Source of the DNA: SIG307 sp045596385
GTDB taxonomy: Bacteria > Bacillota > Clostridia > Lachnospirales > Lachnospiraceae
Direction: 5' to 3'
Length of the DNA: 64,000 nucleotides
Assembly (NCBI GenBank): GCA_045596385.1
Contig: JAZOCC010000007.1
Location: 124,001-188,000 of the forward strand
Position numbers and translations under genes: made by a program. The number at the start of each line of letters is the position of its first letter. The stretch's first letter is position 1. The notes beneath the pieces were generated by a model, which saw nothing but the letters and a program-made list of their open reading frames with translations, was not told where the DNA came from and searched no databases. Positions 33,437 to 42,001 of this stretch are shown one piece after another.

Positions 33437-35012
33437 GACACTGCGACTTTCTTTTTCGCTTAAAAATACGTACCGGGTGAACAACATTATTTATGCCCTG
33501 AAGCAGATTCCGCTGATTAAGAAATTGATTCCGGGTAAGGCGTATCAGTCCCATGGCTTGAAGGTGTTCGCCAATGTACTGTTTTGGATTTGGGAGGTAC
33601 TTTCCACGTTCTTTTGGAAACTGGTATATTTCTCTTTGATGTTTCTATTGCCGGTGAGCGCATACAATTTGCAGGAAGGAACGGAGGCGAGCTTCTTTTT
33701 ACATCTGCTGCTGTTTTTATCTGCCATCGGAGCGTTCTTGAATACGTATATGTTTGACCCTTCCAAGGATAAGTATTATGCCATGATTTTACTTGGAATG
33801 AATGCAAAGGAGTATACTTTAGTCAATTATTTTTACGAGATTGTCCGACTGCTTCTGGGCTTTACGGCATCCGGTCTGCTGTTCGGTCTTTTGGCAGGTC
33901 TTAAGGTCTGGGAATGCTTCCTGATTCCGTTGTTTGTGGCCGGGGTGAAGCTGATCTATGCGGCATGGGAATTGACCCGTTATGAGAAGAACCGGAAAGT
34001 AGTAAGTGATAACAGTCAGAACACGGTGCGTCTCATACTGGCAGCGGTATTGTTGTTGGTTGCATACGGACTGCCGGCGTTGGGGATTATGGTTCCGCGC
34101 ATGGTTTGTGTAGGGATTATGTGTGCTGTGATTTTAGCAGGGGTGCTATCCCTGTGGAAGATTTTTACCTTTACACAATACCAAGCCATGTACAAGGAAA
34201 TTTTATACGGTGCCATGATTTTTCTGGATCCGTCGGTACAGCGGGAGATTCAGCAGAAGCAGGACCAAAAGAAAATCAGTGCCGATACGAATATTTTCAG
34301 TAATAAAAAGGGATTTGAGTATTTAAATGAGTTATTTATCAAGCGTCACCGGAAGATTCTGTGGAAGTCCTCCATACGGATTGCGGTGATTGCGGCGCTT
34401 GTGTTTGCCGTATTGCTGGTGGTAAATGCTATGGCGCCGGAGGAACAGGCAGAACTGAACGAATTGGTCATGACTTTTTTGCCGTATTTTGTGTTTATCA
34501 TGTATATGGTAAACCGTGGGACCGGCTTTACGAGAGCCTTGTTTGTGAACTGTGATCACAGTTTGCTTACCTACTCTTTCTACAAGCAGCCGAAGATGAT
34601 TTTGAAATTGTTTCGTATCCGGTTGTGGGAAATCATTAAGGTGAATTTGTTACCGGCGGGAGTTGTCGGCGGAGGCCTGGCACTACTGTTGTTTGCTTCC
34701 GGCGGGACGGACAATCCGATGAATTATGTGATTATTCTCGTCTCCGTTTTATGTATGAGCATTTTCTTCTCGGTGCATTATCTGACGCTGTATTATTTGT
34801 TACAGCCGTATAATGCTGGAACGGAGATAAAGAGCGGTACCTACCAGATTATTATGATGGCGACCTATGTTGTTTGTTATGTTATGATACATTTGCGTTT
34901 GCCGACCTTTATATTCGGCCTTTGCACGATTGCGTTTTGTGTTTTGTATTCTGTGGTGGCATGCGTTCTGGTGTATAAGGTAGCACCGAAAACTTTCCGC
35001 ATCCGTTCCTAG
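33429..35012 (+). CDS. ABC exporter permease subunit
   Basis: A 527-residue integral membrane protein with about 12 hydrophobic segments in two groups, separated by a hydrophilic part (about 270-310, IQQKQDQKKISADTNIFSNK). A charged N-terminal region precedes the first helix. The start at 33429 follows GGAGG, which lies in the end of the ATPase gene, and overlaps that gene by 8 bases, so the two are translationally coupled. No substrate can be inferred; related permeases export peptides or lipids. Confidence 0.85.
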   Translation: MSKTLRLSFSLKNTYRVNNIIYALKQIPLIKKLIPGKAYQSHGLKVFANVLFWIWEVLSTFFWKLVYFSLMFLLPVSAYNLQEGTEASFFLHLLLFLSAIGAFLNTYMFDPSKDKYYAMILLGMNAKEYTLVNYFYEIVRLLLGFTASGLLFGLLAGLKVWECFLIPLFVAGVKLIYAAWELTRYEKNRKVVSDNSQNTVRLILAAVLLLVAYGLPALGIMVPRMVCVGIMCAVILAGVLSLWKIFTFTQYQAMYKEILYGAMIFLDPSVQREIQQKQDQKKISADTNIFSNKKGFEYLNELFIKRHRKILWKSSIRIAVIAALVFAVLLVVNAMAPEEQAELNELVMTFLPYFVFIMYMVNRGTGFTRALFVNCDHSLLTYSFYKQPKMILKLFRIRLWEIIKVNLLPAGVVGGGLALLLFASGGTDNPMNYVIILVSVLCMSIFFSVHYLTLYYLLQPYNAGTEIKSGTYQIIMMATYVVCYVMIHLRLPTFIFGLCTIAFCVLYSVVACVLVYKVAPKTFRIRS

Positions 35013-35014
35013 GG

Positions 35015-35042
35015 TTGCAAAAAACAGACATTGTGCTATACT
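35015..35042 (+). promoter_or_regulatory. extended -10 sigma-A promoter
   Basis: TTGCAA at 35015-35020 and TATACT at 35037-35042, spacer 16, preceded by TGTGC. Nearly the same arrangement as the promoter at 36274. Confidence 0.7.
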
Positions 35043-35094
35043 GAAGATATAAGCAAAGAACGCTTAGAATACAAAGGAATCAGAGGGGATAGCT

Positions 35095-36261
35095 ATGGTA
35101 GAAAAAAAGAAGGATAATGCATTTAAGCTGGTATTGATGATTTTCGGTATTATTTTCAGTGTGGTTTTGGTGCCGGGGCTGATTGCGGGGATTCCGGTAG
35201 GCGGTGCCGCAATCGGGTTATCCCAGGCTGCGTCTCACGAAGGCATCGAGTCCATGATAAAGGAAGCGAAGTTATCAGAGAATCTACATACACTTATGAT
35301 GGAAGAACTGGATGAGGAAGCACAAATTGAGGAGCTGAATCCGGAGTTTTGGAATGAGTTATTGCAGAAGAGTATTTCCGTAGAGTTTATTGATGGTTTG
35401 CTTGCGGAAGGTGTAGATTGCATGTATAACGGAACGGAGCCGCAGTTGAAGATAGATACTGTGGTGGAAGGGTTCCGAAGTGGTTTGGAGGACCTTGCGG
35501 AGAATGGGTTTGATGATATTTATGCCGCAAGCTTTGAAGGGGCGGAGTCAAGATTTTTCTCCGCAGATTTTGTCCGGTCCGTGAAGGCGGATATCGAGTC
35601 CGAGTTATTAGGAAAATATTCCGATTACGGCGTGACGACCTTGGAGGAGTTGGAAAAGGCGTATGATACGCAGTTCGGCGCAGGTGCCTTTGAAACGCTC
35701 TTTGATGATGAGATGGAAGCAGTCAAGACGGAGTGGAACAGTGAGTTCCGCCTGGAGGTGAACAACGAGATTGACGATATGGCAAAGGAGCTGGAGCAGG
35801 AGCTTAATACGGCATTGCGGGAGGCGTCACAGGATCCGGATATTCGTGAGACCTTTGATATATTCAAGGAAATCAGTATCAATAAGGATAAAGTGAAGCT
35901 TGTAGTATACGGAATTGTATTGGCAGCGGTGCTGTTGCTTTTGATTTGTTTCTGGTTCGGTACGGCGGGCTTTGTGGTTCCGTCGGTAGCACTGATTTTG
36001 GGAGGCCTGTTGTGTAAGCTCGTAACGTTGTTTGAAACCCCGATTATGAATATTGTTAAGGCAGAACTGGCAACGGAGCCGGGAGCGGAAGAGTTCGGAT
36101 TTGTTGTGACGGATTTGGTTACCGGGATTTTTGCACCGTTCTTTTACGAGATGTCTAAGTTCGGTCTTACCATGATCGGTATCGGCGTGCTGCTTATTTT
36201 ACTGGCTGTTTTAAAACATGTGGTAACAAAGAATATGCATGCTTCCGATACGACAATGTAA
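35095..36261 (+). CDS. hypothetical membrane protein with acidic extracytoplasmic domain
   Basis: Family not recognised. The 388-residue product has a Lys-rich N-terminus and a first hydrophobic helix (about 10-32, LVLMIFGIIFSVVLVPGLIA). A strongly acidic helical domain of about 220 residues follows (DEEAQIEELNPEFWNE and similar). Three further hydrophobic segments lie at about 265-290, 295-315 and 345-375. The topology suggests that the acidic domain faces outside. It lies between an ABC exporter and a coiled-coil protein with a near-identical promoter. Confidence 0.7.
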   Translation: MVEKKKDNAFKLVLMIFGIIFSVVLVPGLIAGIPVGGAAIGLSQAASHEGIESMIKEAKLSENLHTLMMEELDEEAQIEELNPEFWNELLQKSISVEFIDGLLAEGVDCMYNGTEPQLKIDTVVEGFRSGLEDLAENGFDDIYAASFEGAESRFFSADFVRSVKADIESELLGKYSDYGVTTLEELEKAYDTQFGAGAFETLFDDEMEAVKTEWNSEFRLEVNNEIDDMAKELEQELNTALREASQDPDIRETFDIFKEISINKDKVKLVVYGIVLAAVLLLLICFWFGTAGFVVPSVALILGGLLCKLVTLFETPIMNIVKAELATEPGAEEFGFVVTDLVTGIFAPFFYEMSKFGLTMIGIGVLLILLAVLKHVVTKNMHASDTTM

Positions 36262-36273
36262 CATAAAATAACT

Positions 36274-36301
36274 TTGCAAAAGAAACGCTTTATGCTATAC
36301 T
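36274..36301 (+). promoter_or_regulatory. extended -10 sigma-A promoter
   Basis: TTGCAA at 36274-36279 and TATACT at 36296-36301, spacer 16, preceded by TATGC. Close match to the promoter at 35015. Confidence 0.7.
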
Positions 36302-36352
36302 GATATTAGATTAGTGTAGGATAGAGCGTTTTTTTCGGAAAGAAGGAATACA

Positions 36353-36934
36353 ATGGAAAAAGGAAAGACATATACGTATCAGGGATTTACATTCCGTTCC
36401 GAGGAGGAATTGACGGAGGCGAAAAAAGAAGCGGAGGTTGTGGCTTATATCCGTTCCCAGGCCGATTTGGGAAATGTAAAAACTGCAGTAAAATTGTATA
36501 ACCGGCTAATTGAGAAGGGAACACTGGTAACAACGCTGGGAATTGCTTTTTTACAGGAGTTGCGTTCCAGAGCATTGGATTCCGGGCTTGTGGCGGAAAG
36601 CAGTCTGCATCCGCTTCCGGAGCCGGTAAAGCAGGAGAAGCTACAGCAGGAGAAGAAACCTTCCAAGGAAAAGAAACTGCTGGAGTTTTATAAGGAAAAG
36701 TCTAAGCGGCTGACCTTTACGGTGGTGGTGCTGTGTATTGTGATTGTCATATTGTTTGCAATCCGGTTGTTCGGAACGGCGTCCCCGTTTGCGGACTATG
36801 AACAAAAGGTATTGGATCAGTATGCGGGTTGGAAGGAAGAATTGACCGAAAAGGAAGAACAGCTTCATCAGTGGGAGAACCGCCTGACGGAGTGGGAAGA
36901 AGATTTAATTCTCAGGGAAGAGTCGCTACAGTAG
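36353..36934 (+). CDS. hypothetical single-pass membrane protein with C-terminal coiled coil
   Basis: Family not recognised. The 193-residue product starts with a small domain (YTYQGFTFRSEEELTEAKKE, about 1-75) that resembles a tetratricopeptide-like or J-domain-associated helical unit. A basic linker leads to one membrane helix (about 120-143, FTVVVLCIVIVILFAIRLF) and an outer segment predicted as coiled coil (LTEKEEQLHQWENRLTEWEE). It precedes a two-component system by 91 bases; a link is possible but not shown. Confidence 0.7.
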   Translation: MEKGKTYTYQGFTFRSEEELTEAKKEAEVVAYIRSQADLGNVKTAVKLYNRLIEKGTLVTTLGIAFLQELRSRALDSGLVAESSLHPLPEPVKQEKLQQEKKPSKEKKLLEFYKEKSKRLTFTVVVLCIVIVILFAIRLFGTASPFADYEQKVLDQYAGWKEELTEKEEQLHQWENRLTEWEEDLILREESLQ

Positions 36935-37025
36935 GTGTTCACAATTCCATACACATTCGGACACAGATTTTCCATATTCCCGTGGTAGGATAGGGGAAAG
37001 AGCTTTTTCATAGGAGGCTGGTTTT

Positions 37026-37697
37026 ATGGAACGTACGAAGATTTTGGTAGTTGATGATGAGAGCCGTATGCGCAAGCTGGTGCGGGATTTTTTGATAAAG
37101 AATAATTACGAGGTGGTTGAGGCCGGGAACGGAGAAGAAGCGGTTGATATTTTCTTTGAACAAAAGGATATCGAACTGATTATTTTAGATGTGATGATGC
37201 CGAAGATGGATGGTTGGCAGGTGTGTAAGGAAATCCGGCAGTATTCTACCGTACCGATTATTATGCTGACGGCAAAAAGTGACGAGAGGGACGAGTTGTT
37301 AGGCTTTGAACTGGGTGTGGATGAATACATTTCAAAGCCCTTCAGTCCGAAGATTTTAGTGGCAAGAGTCGAGGCGGTTTTGCGCAGGGCAGGTACCGTG
37401 GCGGCAGAGACAACGGAAATCGGCGGCATTGTACTGGATAAGTCGGCTCATCAGGTGTTTGTAGACGGACAACCGATAGAACTGAGTGTCAAGGAGTTTG
37501 AATTGCTGACGTATTTTATCGATAATAAGGGAGTGGCATTATCCAGAGAACGGATATTAAATAATGTGTGGAATTATGATTATTTCGGAGATGCCAGGAC
37601 CATTGATACCCATGTAAAGAAGCTGCGAAGCAAAATGGGAGAAAAGGGCGACTATATCAAAACCATCTGGGGGATGGGATACAAGTTCGAGGTGTAG
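37026..37697 (+). CDS. OmpR/PhoB-family response regulator
   Basis: A 223-residue regulator. The receiver domain (1-120) has the phosphoacceptor Asp55 in LILDVMMPKMDGW, acidic pocket VDDE, Thr in MLTAKSD and Lys in ISKPFSP. The C-terminal winged helix (about 130-223) contains FELLTYFIDNKGVALSRERI and DTHVKKLRSKMGEKGDY. The kinase follows after 3 bases, so they are co-translated. The regulon cannot be inferred from neighbours. Confidence 0.95.
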   Translation: MERTKILVVDDESRMRKLVRDFLIKNNYEVVEAGNGEEAVDIFFEQKDIELIILDVMMPKMDGWQVCKEIRQYSTVPIIMLTAKSDERDELLGFELGVDEYISKPFSPKILVARVEAVLRRAGTVAAETTEIGGIVLDKSAHQVFVDGQPIELSVKEFELLTYFIDNKGVALSRERILNNVWNYDYFGDARTIDTHVKKLRSKMGEKGDYIKTIWGMGYKFEV

Positions 37698-37700
37698 TGT

Positions 37701-39335
37701 ATGAAGCACGGGAAGCATTCCGTAAGAGTAAAAATGATTTTGCTGACCTTTGCTGCCATATTCGGTACGGTGGCAATGTGTATTGTGCTGAACGAAACCC
37801 TTCTGGTAAAGTATTATGAAAACAGTAAGCAGAAAATGCTGGGAGAGATGTATCTACAAATCAACCGGTTGGTATCGGAAGAAGGCGGTGTGGATTTTTC
37901 CGAAGTAAAGGAAGAGTCCGATTTTTACGGGAATGTATCGGGGACAGACGATACAGGAAATATCGGAGCAGCCGGTCCGAAGGGGATTTCGGAGGAGTTG
38001 CGTCTGAAGTTGGATATTTTATGTGCAAGGTCCAATGTTACTACGGTAATTGTGGAGGATATTATTTTTAATGTAAGACCTCAGGCAATTGTCAGTTATT
38101 TTTTCGGAACCGGCGGTAAAAACAACCAGGATGAGCAGGTAATCAGGGAGCTGATCGGAGATTACTTTTTGCCGGGGTTCGGAGAGGATTTGAAGGAGAA
38201 GAAGTTAGAAAAGGAAACGGAAAACTACAGCATTTTTTCGCTGTATGATGCCCGGATGGAGTCCAAATATATCGAGCTTGTAGGCTATTTGGACAGCGGA
38301 GAGATTATTTTGTTGCGCTCCAATGTGGAGAGTATGCAGGAAAGCGTCAAGGTAGCCAATAAGTTCCTGTTATATGCCGGTCTGGCCAGTGCGGTCATGA
38401 TTTCTGTTGTAATGTTTTTTGTCAGTCGCCGGTTTACAAAACCGATTTTGAAGCTGGCGGAGATTTCCAAGGAAATGTCGAAGTTGAACTTCGATGTAAA
38501 GTACGAAGCGAAGCGCAAAGACGAAATCGGAACGCTGGGAAACAGTATGAATGTGTTATCGGAAAAACTGGAGTCTGCTATTTCCGAACTAAAGAGTGCA
38601 AACAATGAGCTCAAGATGGATATTGAGAAGAAGACCCGGGCGGACGAAGTGCGGAAGGAGTTTCTCTCCAACGTGACTCATGAACTGAAGACACCGATTG
38701 CACTGATTCAGGGGTATGCGGAGGGCTTGAAGGACAATATAAACGAAAGTCAGGAGGACCGGGACTTTTACTGCGATGTTATTATCGATGAGGCGGCAAA
38801 GATGAATACCATGGTAAAGAAGCTTCTGACGCTGAATCAGTTGGAGTACGGAACGACATCGCCGGAGCTTACGCGGTTTGATTTGACAGCGGTGATTCGT
38901 GCGGTGTTAAATTCCGTGGAGGTGCTGGCAAACCAAAAAGAGGTTACGATATGCTTCGACCATACCGAGCCGGTCTATGTGTGGGCGGACGAGTATATGG
39001 TGGAGGAGGTATTGACCAATTATGTCAGCAATGCATTTCACCATGTAGACGGAGAACGGCGTATCGACGTCCGGTTGGATCCGAGGGGCGACTGTGTCAG
39101 GGTATCGGTATTTAATACGGGTTCGCAGATTCCGGAGGAGGACCTGTCGAATATCTGGATTAAGTTTTACAAAGTGGACAAGGCCCGCACCAGGGAGTAT
39201 GGCGGAAACGGAATCGGTTTGTCGATTGTAAAGGCTATTATGGAGGCTCATAACCGGGCATACGGAGTAAAGAATCATGTTTCGGGCGTGGAGTTCTGGT
39301 TTGAATTGGACCACTCTGCAGAATCTCAAAATTAA
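37701..39335 (+). CDS. sensor histidine kinase
   Basis: A 544-residue membrane kinase paired with the preceding response regulator. One helix near the N-terminus and one at about 225-247 bracket an extracytoplasmic sensor domain of about 190 residues with no recognised fold. A HAMP domain, a short coiled coil and the dimerisation domain with phosphoacceptor His327 (NVTHELKTPIALIQGYAEG) follow. The ATPase domain has N-box VLTNYVSNAFHH and G-box YGGNGIGLSIVKAIME. Signal unknown. Confidence 0.94.
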   Translation: MKHGKHSVRVKMILLTFAAIFGTVAMCIVLNETLLVKYYENSKQKMLGEMYLQINRLVSEEGGVDFSEVKEESDFYGNVSGTDDTGNIGAAGPKGISEELRLKLDILCARSNVTTVIVEDIIFNVRPQAIVSYFFGTGGKNNQDEQVIRELIGDYFLPGFGEDLKEKKLEKETENYSIFSLYDARMESKYIELVGYLDSGEIILLRSNVESMQESVKVANKFLLYAGLASAVMISVVMFFVSRRFTKPILKLAEISKEMSKLNFDVKYEAKRKDEIGTLGNSMNVLSEKLESAISELKSANNELKMDIEKKTRADEVRKEFLSNVTHELKTPIALIQGYAEGLKDNINESQEDRDFYCDVIIDEAAKMNTMVKKLLTLNQLEYGTTSPELTRFDLTAVIRAVLNSVEVLANQKEVTICFDHTEPVYVWADEYMVEEVLTNYVSNAFHHVDGERRIDVRLDPRGDCVRVSVFNTGSQIPEEDLSNIWIKFYKVDKARTREYGGNGIGLSIVKAIMEAHNRAYGVKNHVSGVEFWFELDHSAESQN

Positions 39336-39348
39336 TTTAAAAATGCTA

Positions 39349-39377
39349 TTGCTTTTTTGAAAAAACCATGCTATAAT
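39349..39377 (+). promoter_or_regulatory. sigma-A promoter of rpmE
   Basis: TTGCTT at 39349-39354 and TATAAT at 39372-39377 with a 17-base spacer, just after the kinase stop codon. Confidence 0.75.
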
Positions 39378-39418
39378 GAAAAAGCTGTTTTAAGTTATGA
39401 GATAAAGAGGTGAAAGAC

Positions 39419-39625
39419 ATGAAAGAAGCAATCCAGCCGAAATACTATCAGGCAAAGGTAACCTGCAACTGTGGTAATGAGTTCGTTACCGGTTCTACCA
39501 AAGAGGAAATCCATGTGGAAGTTTGTTCCAAGTGCCATTCCTTCTATACCGGTCAGCAGAAAGCTGTAGCTGCACGCGGTGCTATTGATAAGTTCAACCG
39601 TAGATATGGTTTAAGCCAGAACTAA
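39419..39625 (+). CDS. rpmE: ribosomal protein L31 (zinc-binding C+ type)
   Basis: A 68-residue large-subunit protein. The zinc-binding cysteines are in VTCNCGNEF and VCSKCHSFYTG, so this is the C+ paralogue used when zinc is sufficient. The ATG at 39419 is chosen over an in-frame GTG at 39410 because AAAGAGG is better placed and the N-terminus MKEAIQPKYYQ is conserved. First gene of the rpmE-DUF1385-prmC-prfA group typical of Firmicutes. Confidence 0.95.
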   Translation: MKEAIQPKYYQAKVTCNCGNEFVTGSTKEEIHVEVCSKCHSFYTGQQKAVAARGAIDKFNRRYGLSQN

Positions 39626-39647
39626 AAAAACATAAAAGAACAAAAAT

Positions 39648-39676
39648 CAGGTTGAGGTTGTGATAATCTCAACCTG
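39648..39676 (+). terminator. hairpin between rpmE and DUF1385
   Basis: CAGGTTGAG at 39648-39656 pairs with CTCAACCTG at 39668-39676, followed by CTTTGCTT. Probably a partial terminator that keeps L31 expression above that of the downstream genes. Confidence 0.55.
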
Positions 39677-39713
39677 CTTTGCTTATAAGACACACACGGA
39701 GAAGGAGGTACAC

Positions 39714-41141
39714 ATGAAGTCATCAGGAATCGGAGGACAGGCCGTATTAGAAGGCGTAATGATGAAAAACAAGAGAAACTATGCGGTTGCTGTCAGAAAG
39801 CCGGACGGTGAGATTGCGGTGGAAAAGGGTGAGATGATCAGCGCTACCGAGAAGCATAAAGTGCTTGGTTTGCCGTTACTCCGGGGCGTAGTCAGCTTTG
39901 TGGAGTCTTTGGTACTGGGTGTAAAGATGCTTACTTCTTCAGCGGAATATTTTGAGGATGTGGAGGAAGAACCGGGCAAGTTTGAACTTTGGCTCCGAAA
40001 AAAGTTCGGAGAAAAGGCGGACAAGTTTATTATGGGCTGTACCGTGTTCCTTTCCGTGGTAATGGCAATTGCGATTTTTATGCTGTTGCCGCTTCTGATT
40101 GTAAGCTTTATTGATGAAAGTGTAGTTTCCTATGAGTGGAAGACCTTGATTGAAGGTCTGATTCGTGTGGCGATTTTCCTGGGATATGTGGTATTGATTT
40201 CCCGGTTAAAGGATATAAAACGAGTATTTATGTACCACGGTGCGGAGCACAAAACCATTAACTGTATTGAGCACGGCATGGCGCCGACGGTGCAGAATGT
40301 CAGAGAGTGCTCCAGATTCCATAAGCGTTGCGGTACCAGCTTTTTGTTGTTTGTTATGTTAATCAGTGTGATTTTCTTTCTGATTGTACGTGTGGAGACA
40401 TTATGGCTTCGTTTTGTGGTACGTGTGCTGTTTGTACCGGTGATTGCGGGTATTTCCTATGAGTTCATTCGTCTGGCGGGCTCCAGCGAGTCTAAGATTG
40501 TGGGATTTTTAAGTAAGCCGGGACTTTGGTTACAGGGCTTGACCACCAGAGAGCCGGATGACGACATGATTCGTGTTGCGGTAGCTTCCGTAGAGGCGGT
40601 ATTTGACTGGCAGGCATATCTGGATGAGAATTTCGAACGGAAGGTTCGTAAGAAGAACGGTAAAGTAAAGGTGGTTCCGGCCGGTAAGACTGAGCAGGGA
40701 AAAGAAACGAAGAAGTCGGCGAAAAAAGCGGAGCATCCGGAAGAGAAAGTGCAGGCTTCAATGGAACAGACGGCAGGAATGCCGGAACCGGATACGACGT
40801 TAGAGACGGCGGTTACAGAGGCTGCAAAGAACGTAGAAAAAGCGGTAACGAAGGCTGAAACTGAGGATATTACGGCGAAGTTCGACTGGAGTTTCCCTTC
40901 CGCAAAGAAGGAAGAGCCGGACGAGGCAGCGGCGAAGGAAAGCAGAAGCCGTCTGGCGGAAAAGGTTTCTGCGGCGGATAAGGCCGAAGAGGCAGGAAAG
41001 GCAGCAAAGAAAGCGGTTGTTAATACACGCGATACGGAGGATGAGGAGGAAGAGGACGACATTCTTCGTGCGTTAGATAAGTTTTTCGTATTTGAAGGCG
41101 AAGGAACGGTTATGGAGCGTTCCGGAGACAAAGAGCATTAA
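39714..41141 (+). CDS. DUF1385 membrane protein with extended charged tail
   Basis: A 475-residue protein. The first about 300 residues are DUF1385: GIGGQAVLEGVMMKNKRNYA, several membrane helices and the diagnostic YHGAEHKTINCIEHG and CSRFHKRCGTSFLLF boxes, which look like a metal- or substrate-binding site. The remaining about 170 residues form a Lys/Glu/Ala-rich, probably disordered tail absent from standard members, ending with an acidic TEDEEEEDDILRALDKFF motif. The function of the family is unknown. The neighbours prmC and prfA make a link to translation plausible. The start follows GGAGG. Confidence 0.9.
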   Translation: MKSSGIGGQAVLEGVMMKNKRNYAVAVRKPDGEIAVEKGEMISATEKHKVLGLPLLRGVVSFVESLVLGVKMLTSSAEYFEDVEEEPGKFELWLRKKFGEKADKFIMGCTVFLSVVMAIAIFMLLPLLIVSFIDESVVSYEWKTLIEGLIRVAIFLGYVVLISRLKDIKRVFMYHGAEHKTINCIEHGMAPTVQNVRECSRFHKRCGTSFLLFVMLISVIFFLIVRVETLWLRFVVRVLFVPVIAGISYEFIRLAGSSESKIVGFLSKPGLWLQGLTTREPDDDMIRVAVASVEAVFDWQAYLDENFERKVRKKNGKVKVVPAGKTEQGKETKKSAKKAEHPEEKVQASMEQTAGMPEPDTTLETAVTEAAKNVEKAVTKAETEDITAKFDWSFPSAKKEEPDEAAAKESRSRLAEKVSAADKAEEAGKAAKKAVVNTRDTEDEEEEDDILRALDKFFVFEGEGTVMERSGDKEH

Positions 41142-41153
41142 AGGCGGGATATT

Positions 41154-41999
41154 ATGACTTATTCCGAATTGATGGCGGACGGAGTAAATTTGCTTGCGGA
41201 GGCCGGGTTTGATGAGGCACGTACCGATGCGAGAATTCTTTTGTTTCATGCATGCAATATGGATTTTATGTCTTTTCTGCGTGATGGAGCGTTAGAAGTG
41301 CCGGAAGAGCAGAAGGAATGTTTTCGGACCATGCTTGTAAGACGAATGAAGCATGAGCCGGTGCAGTATATTACAGGAGAGCAGGAGTTTTGCGGTTTGC
41401 GCTTTTGTGTACAACCGGGTGTTTTGATTCCGCGACCGGAGACGGAGTTGTTGGCAGAGGCGGTATTTACAGAAGCGAAGGGGAAGCGGGTACTTGACAT
41501 GTGTACCGGTTCCGGATGCATCGCAGTGACGGTGGCAAAGTTTGGTGAGCCTGCCCATGTGGCGGCATCGGATTTTTCCCCGGAGGCGCTTGCTGTGGCG
41601 AAGAAAAATGCGGAGCTTTTGGATGCGGATGTGACGCTCTTTCATGGGGATTTATTCGAGCATGTGGAAGGTATGTATGACATTATTGTTTCCAATCCAC
41701 CCTATATTAAGAGCGCGGTGGTTGAGGAGCTGATGCCGGATGTAAGGGAGTTTGAGCCTCGTATGGCGCTTGACGGGAGGTCGGACGGATTACTGTTTTA
41801 CCGAAGAATTGCAGCAGAGGCGAAGGGGTATCTGACTTTGGGAGGCCGACTGATGTTTGAAATCGGTCACGACCAGGGAGAATCGGTACCGGAGATTCTG
41901 GTGGCGGAAGGATACGTGTCGGTTGAAGTGAAAAAGGATTATGCCGGACTGGACCGGATGGTGTTTGCGGTTTGGCCGGGTGATAATAAGGAGATATAG
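41154..41999 (+). CDS. prmC: release factor glutamine methyltransferase
   Basis: SAM-dependent enzyme that methylates the Gln of the GGQ motif in release factors. The 281-residue product has an N-terminal helical domain, LIPRPETELLAE, SAM-binding VLDMCTGSGCIAVTVAKF and the catalytic NPPY motif in IIVSNPPYIKS. It precedes its substrate gene prfA by 2 bases. Confidence 0.96.
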   Translation: MTYSELMADGVNLLAEAGFDEARTDARILLFHACNMDFMSFLRDGALEVPEEQKECFRTMLVRRMKHEPVQYITGEQEFCGLRFCVQPGVLIPRPETELLAEAVFTEAKGKRVLDMCTGSGCIAVTVAKFGEPAHVAASDFSPEALAVAKKNAELLDADVTLFHGDLFEHVEGMYDIIVSNPPYIKSAVVEELMPDVREFEPRMALDGRSDGLLFYRRIAAEAKGYLTLGGRLMFEIGHDQGESVPEILVAEGYVSVEVKKDYAGLDRMVFAVWPGDNKEI

Positions 42000-42001
42000 A
42001 G

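Noticed and set aside
40457..41131. 224-codon minus-strand frame opposite the DUF1385 tail
   Set aside because: It arises from low-complexity Lys/Glu/Ala codons on the plus strand; Ser/Phe/Ala-rich and without a start signal.
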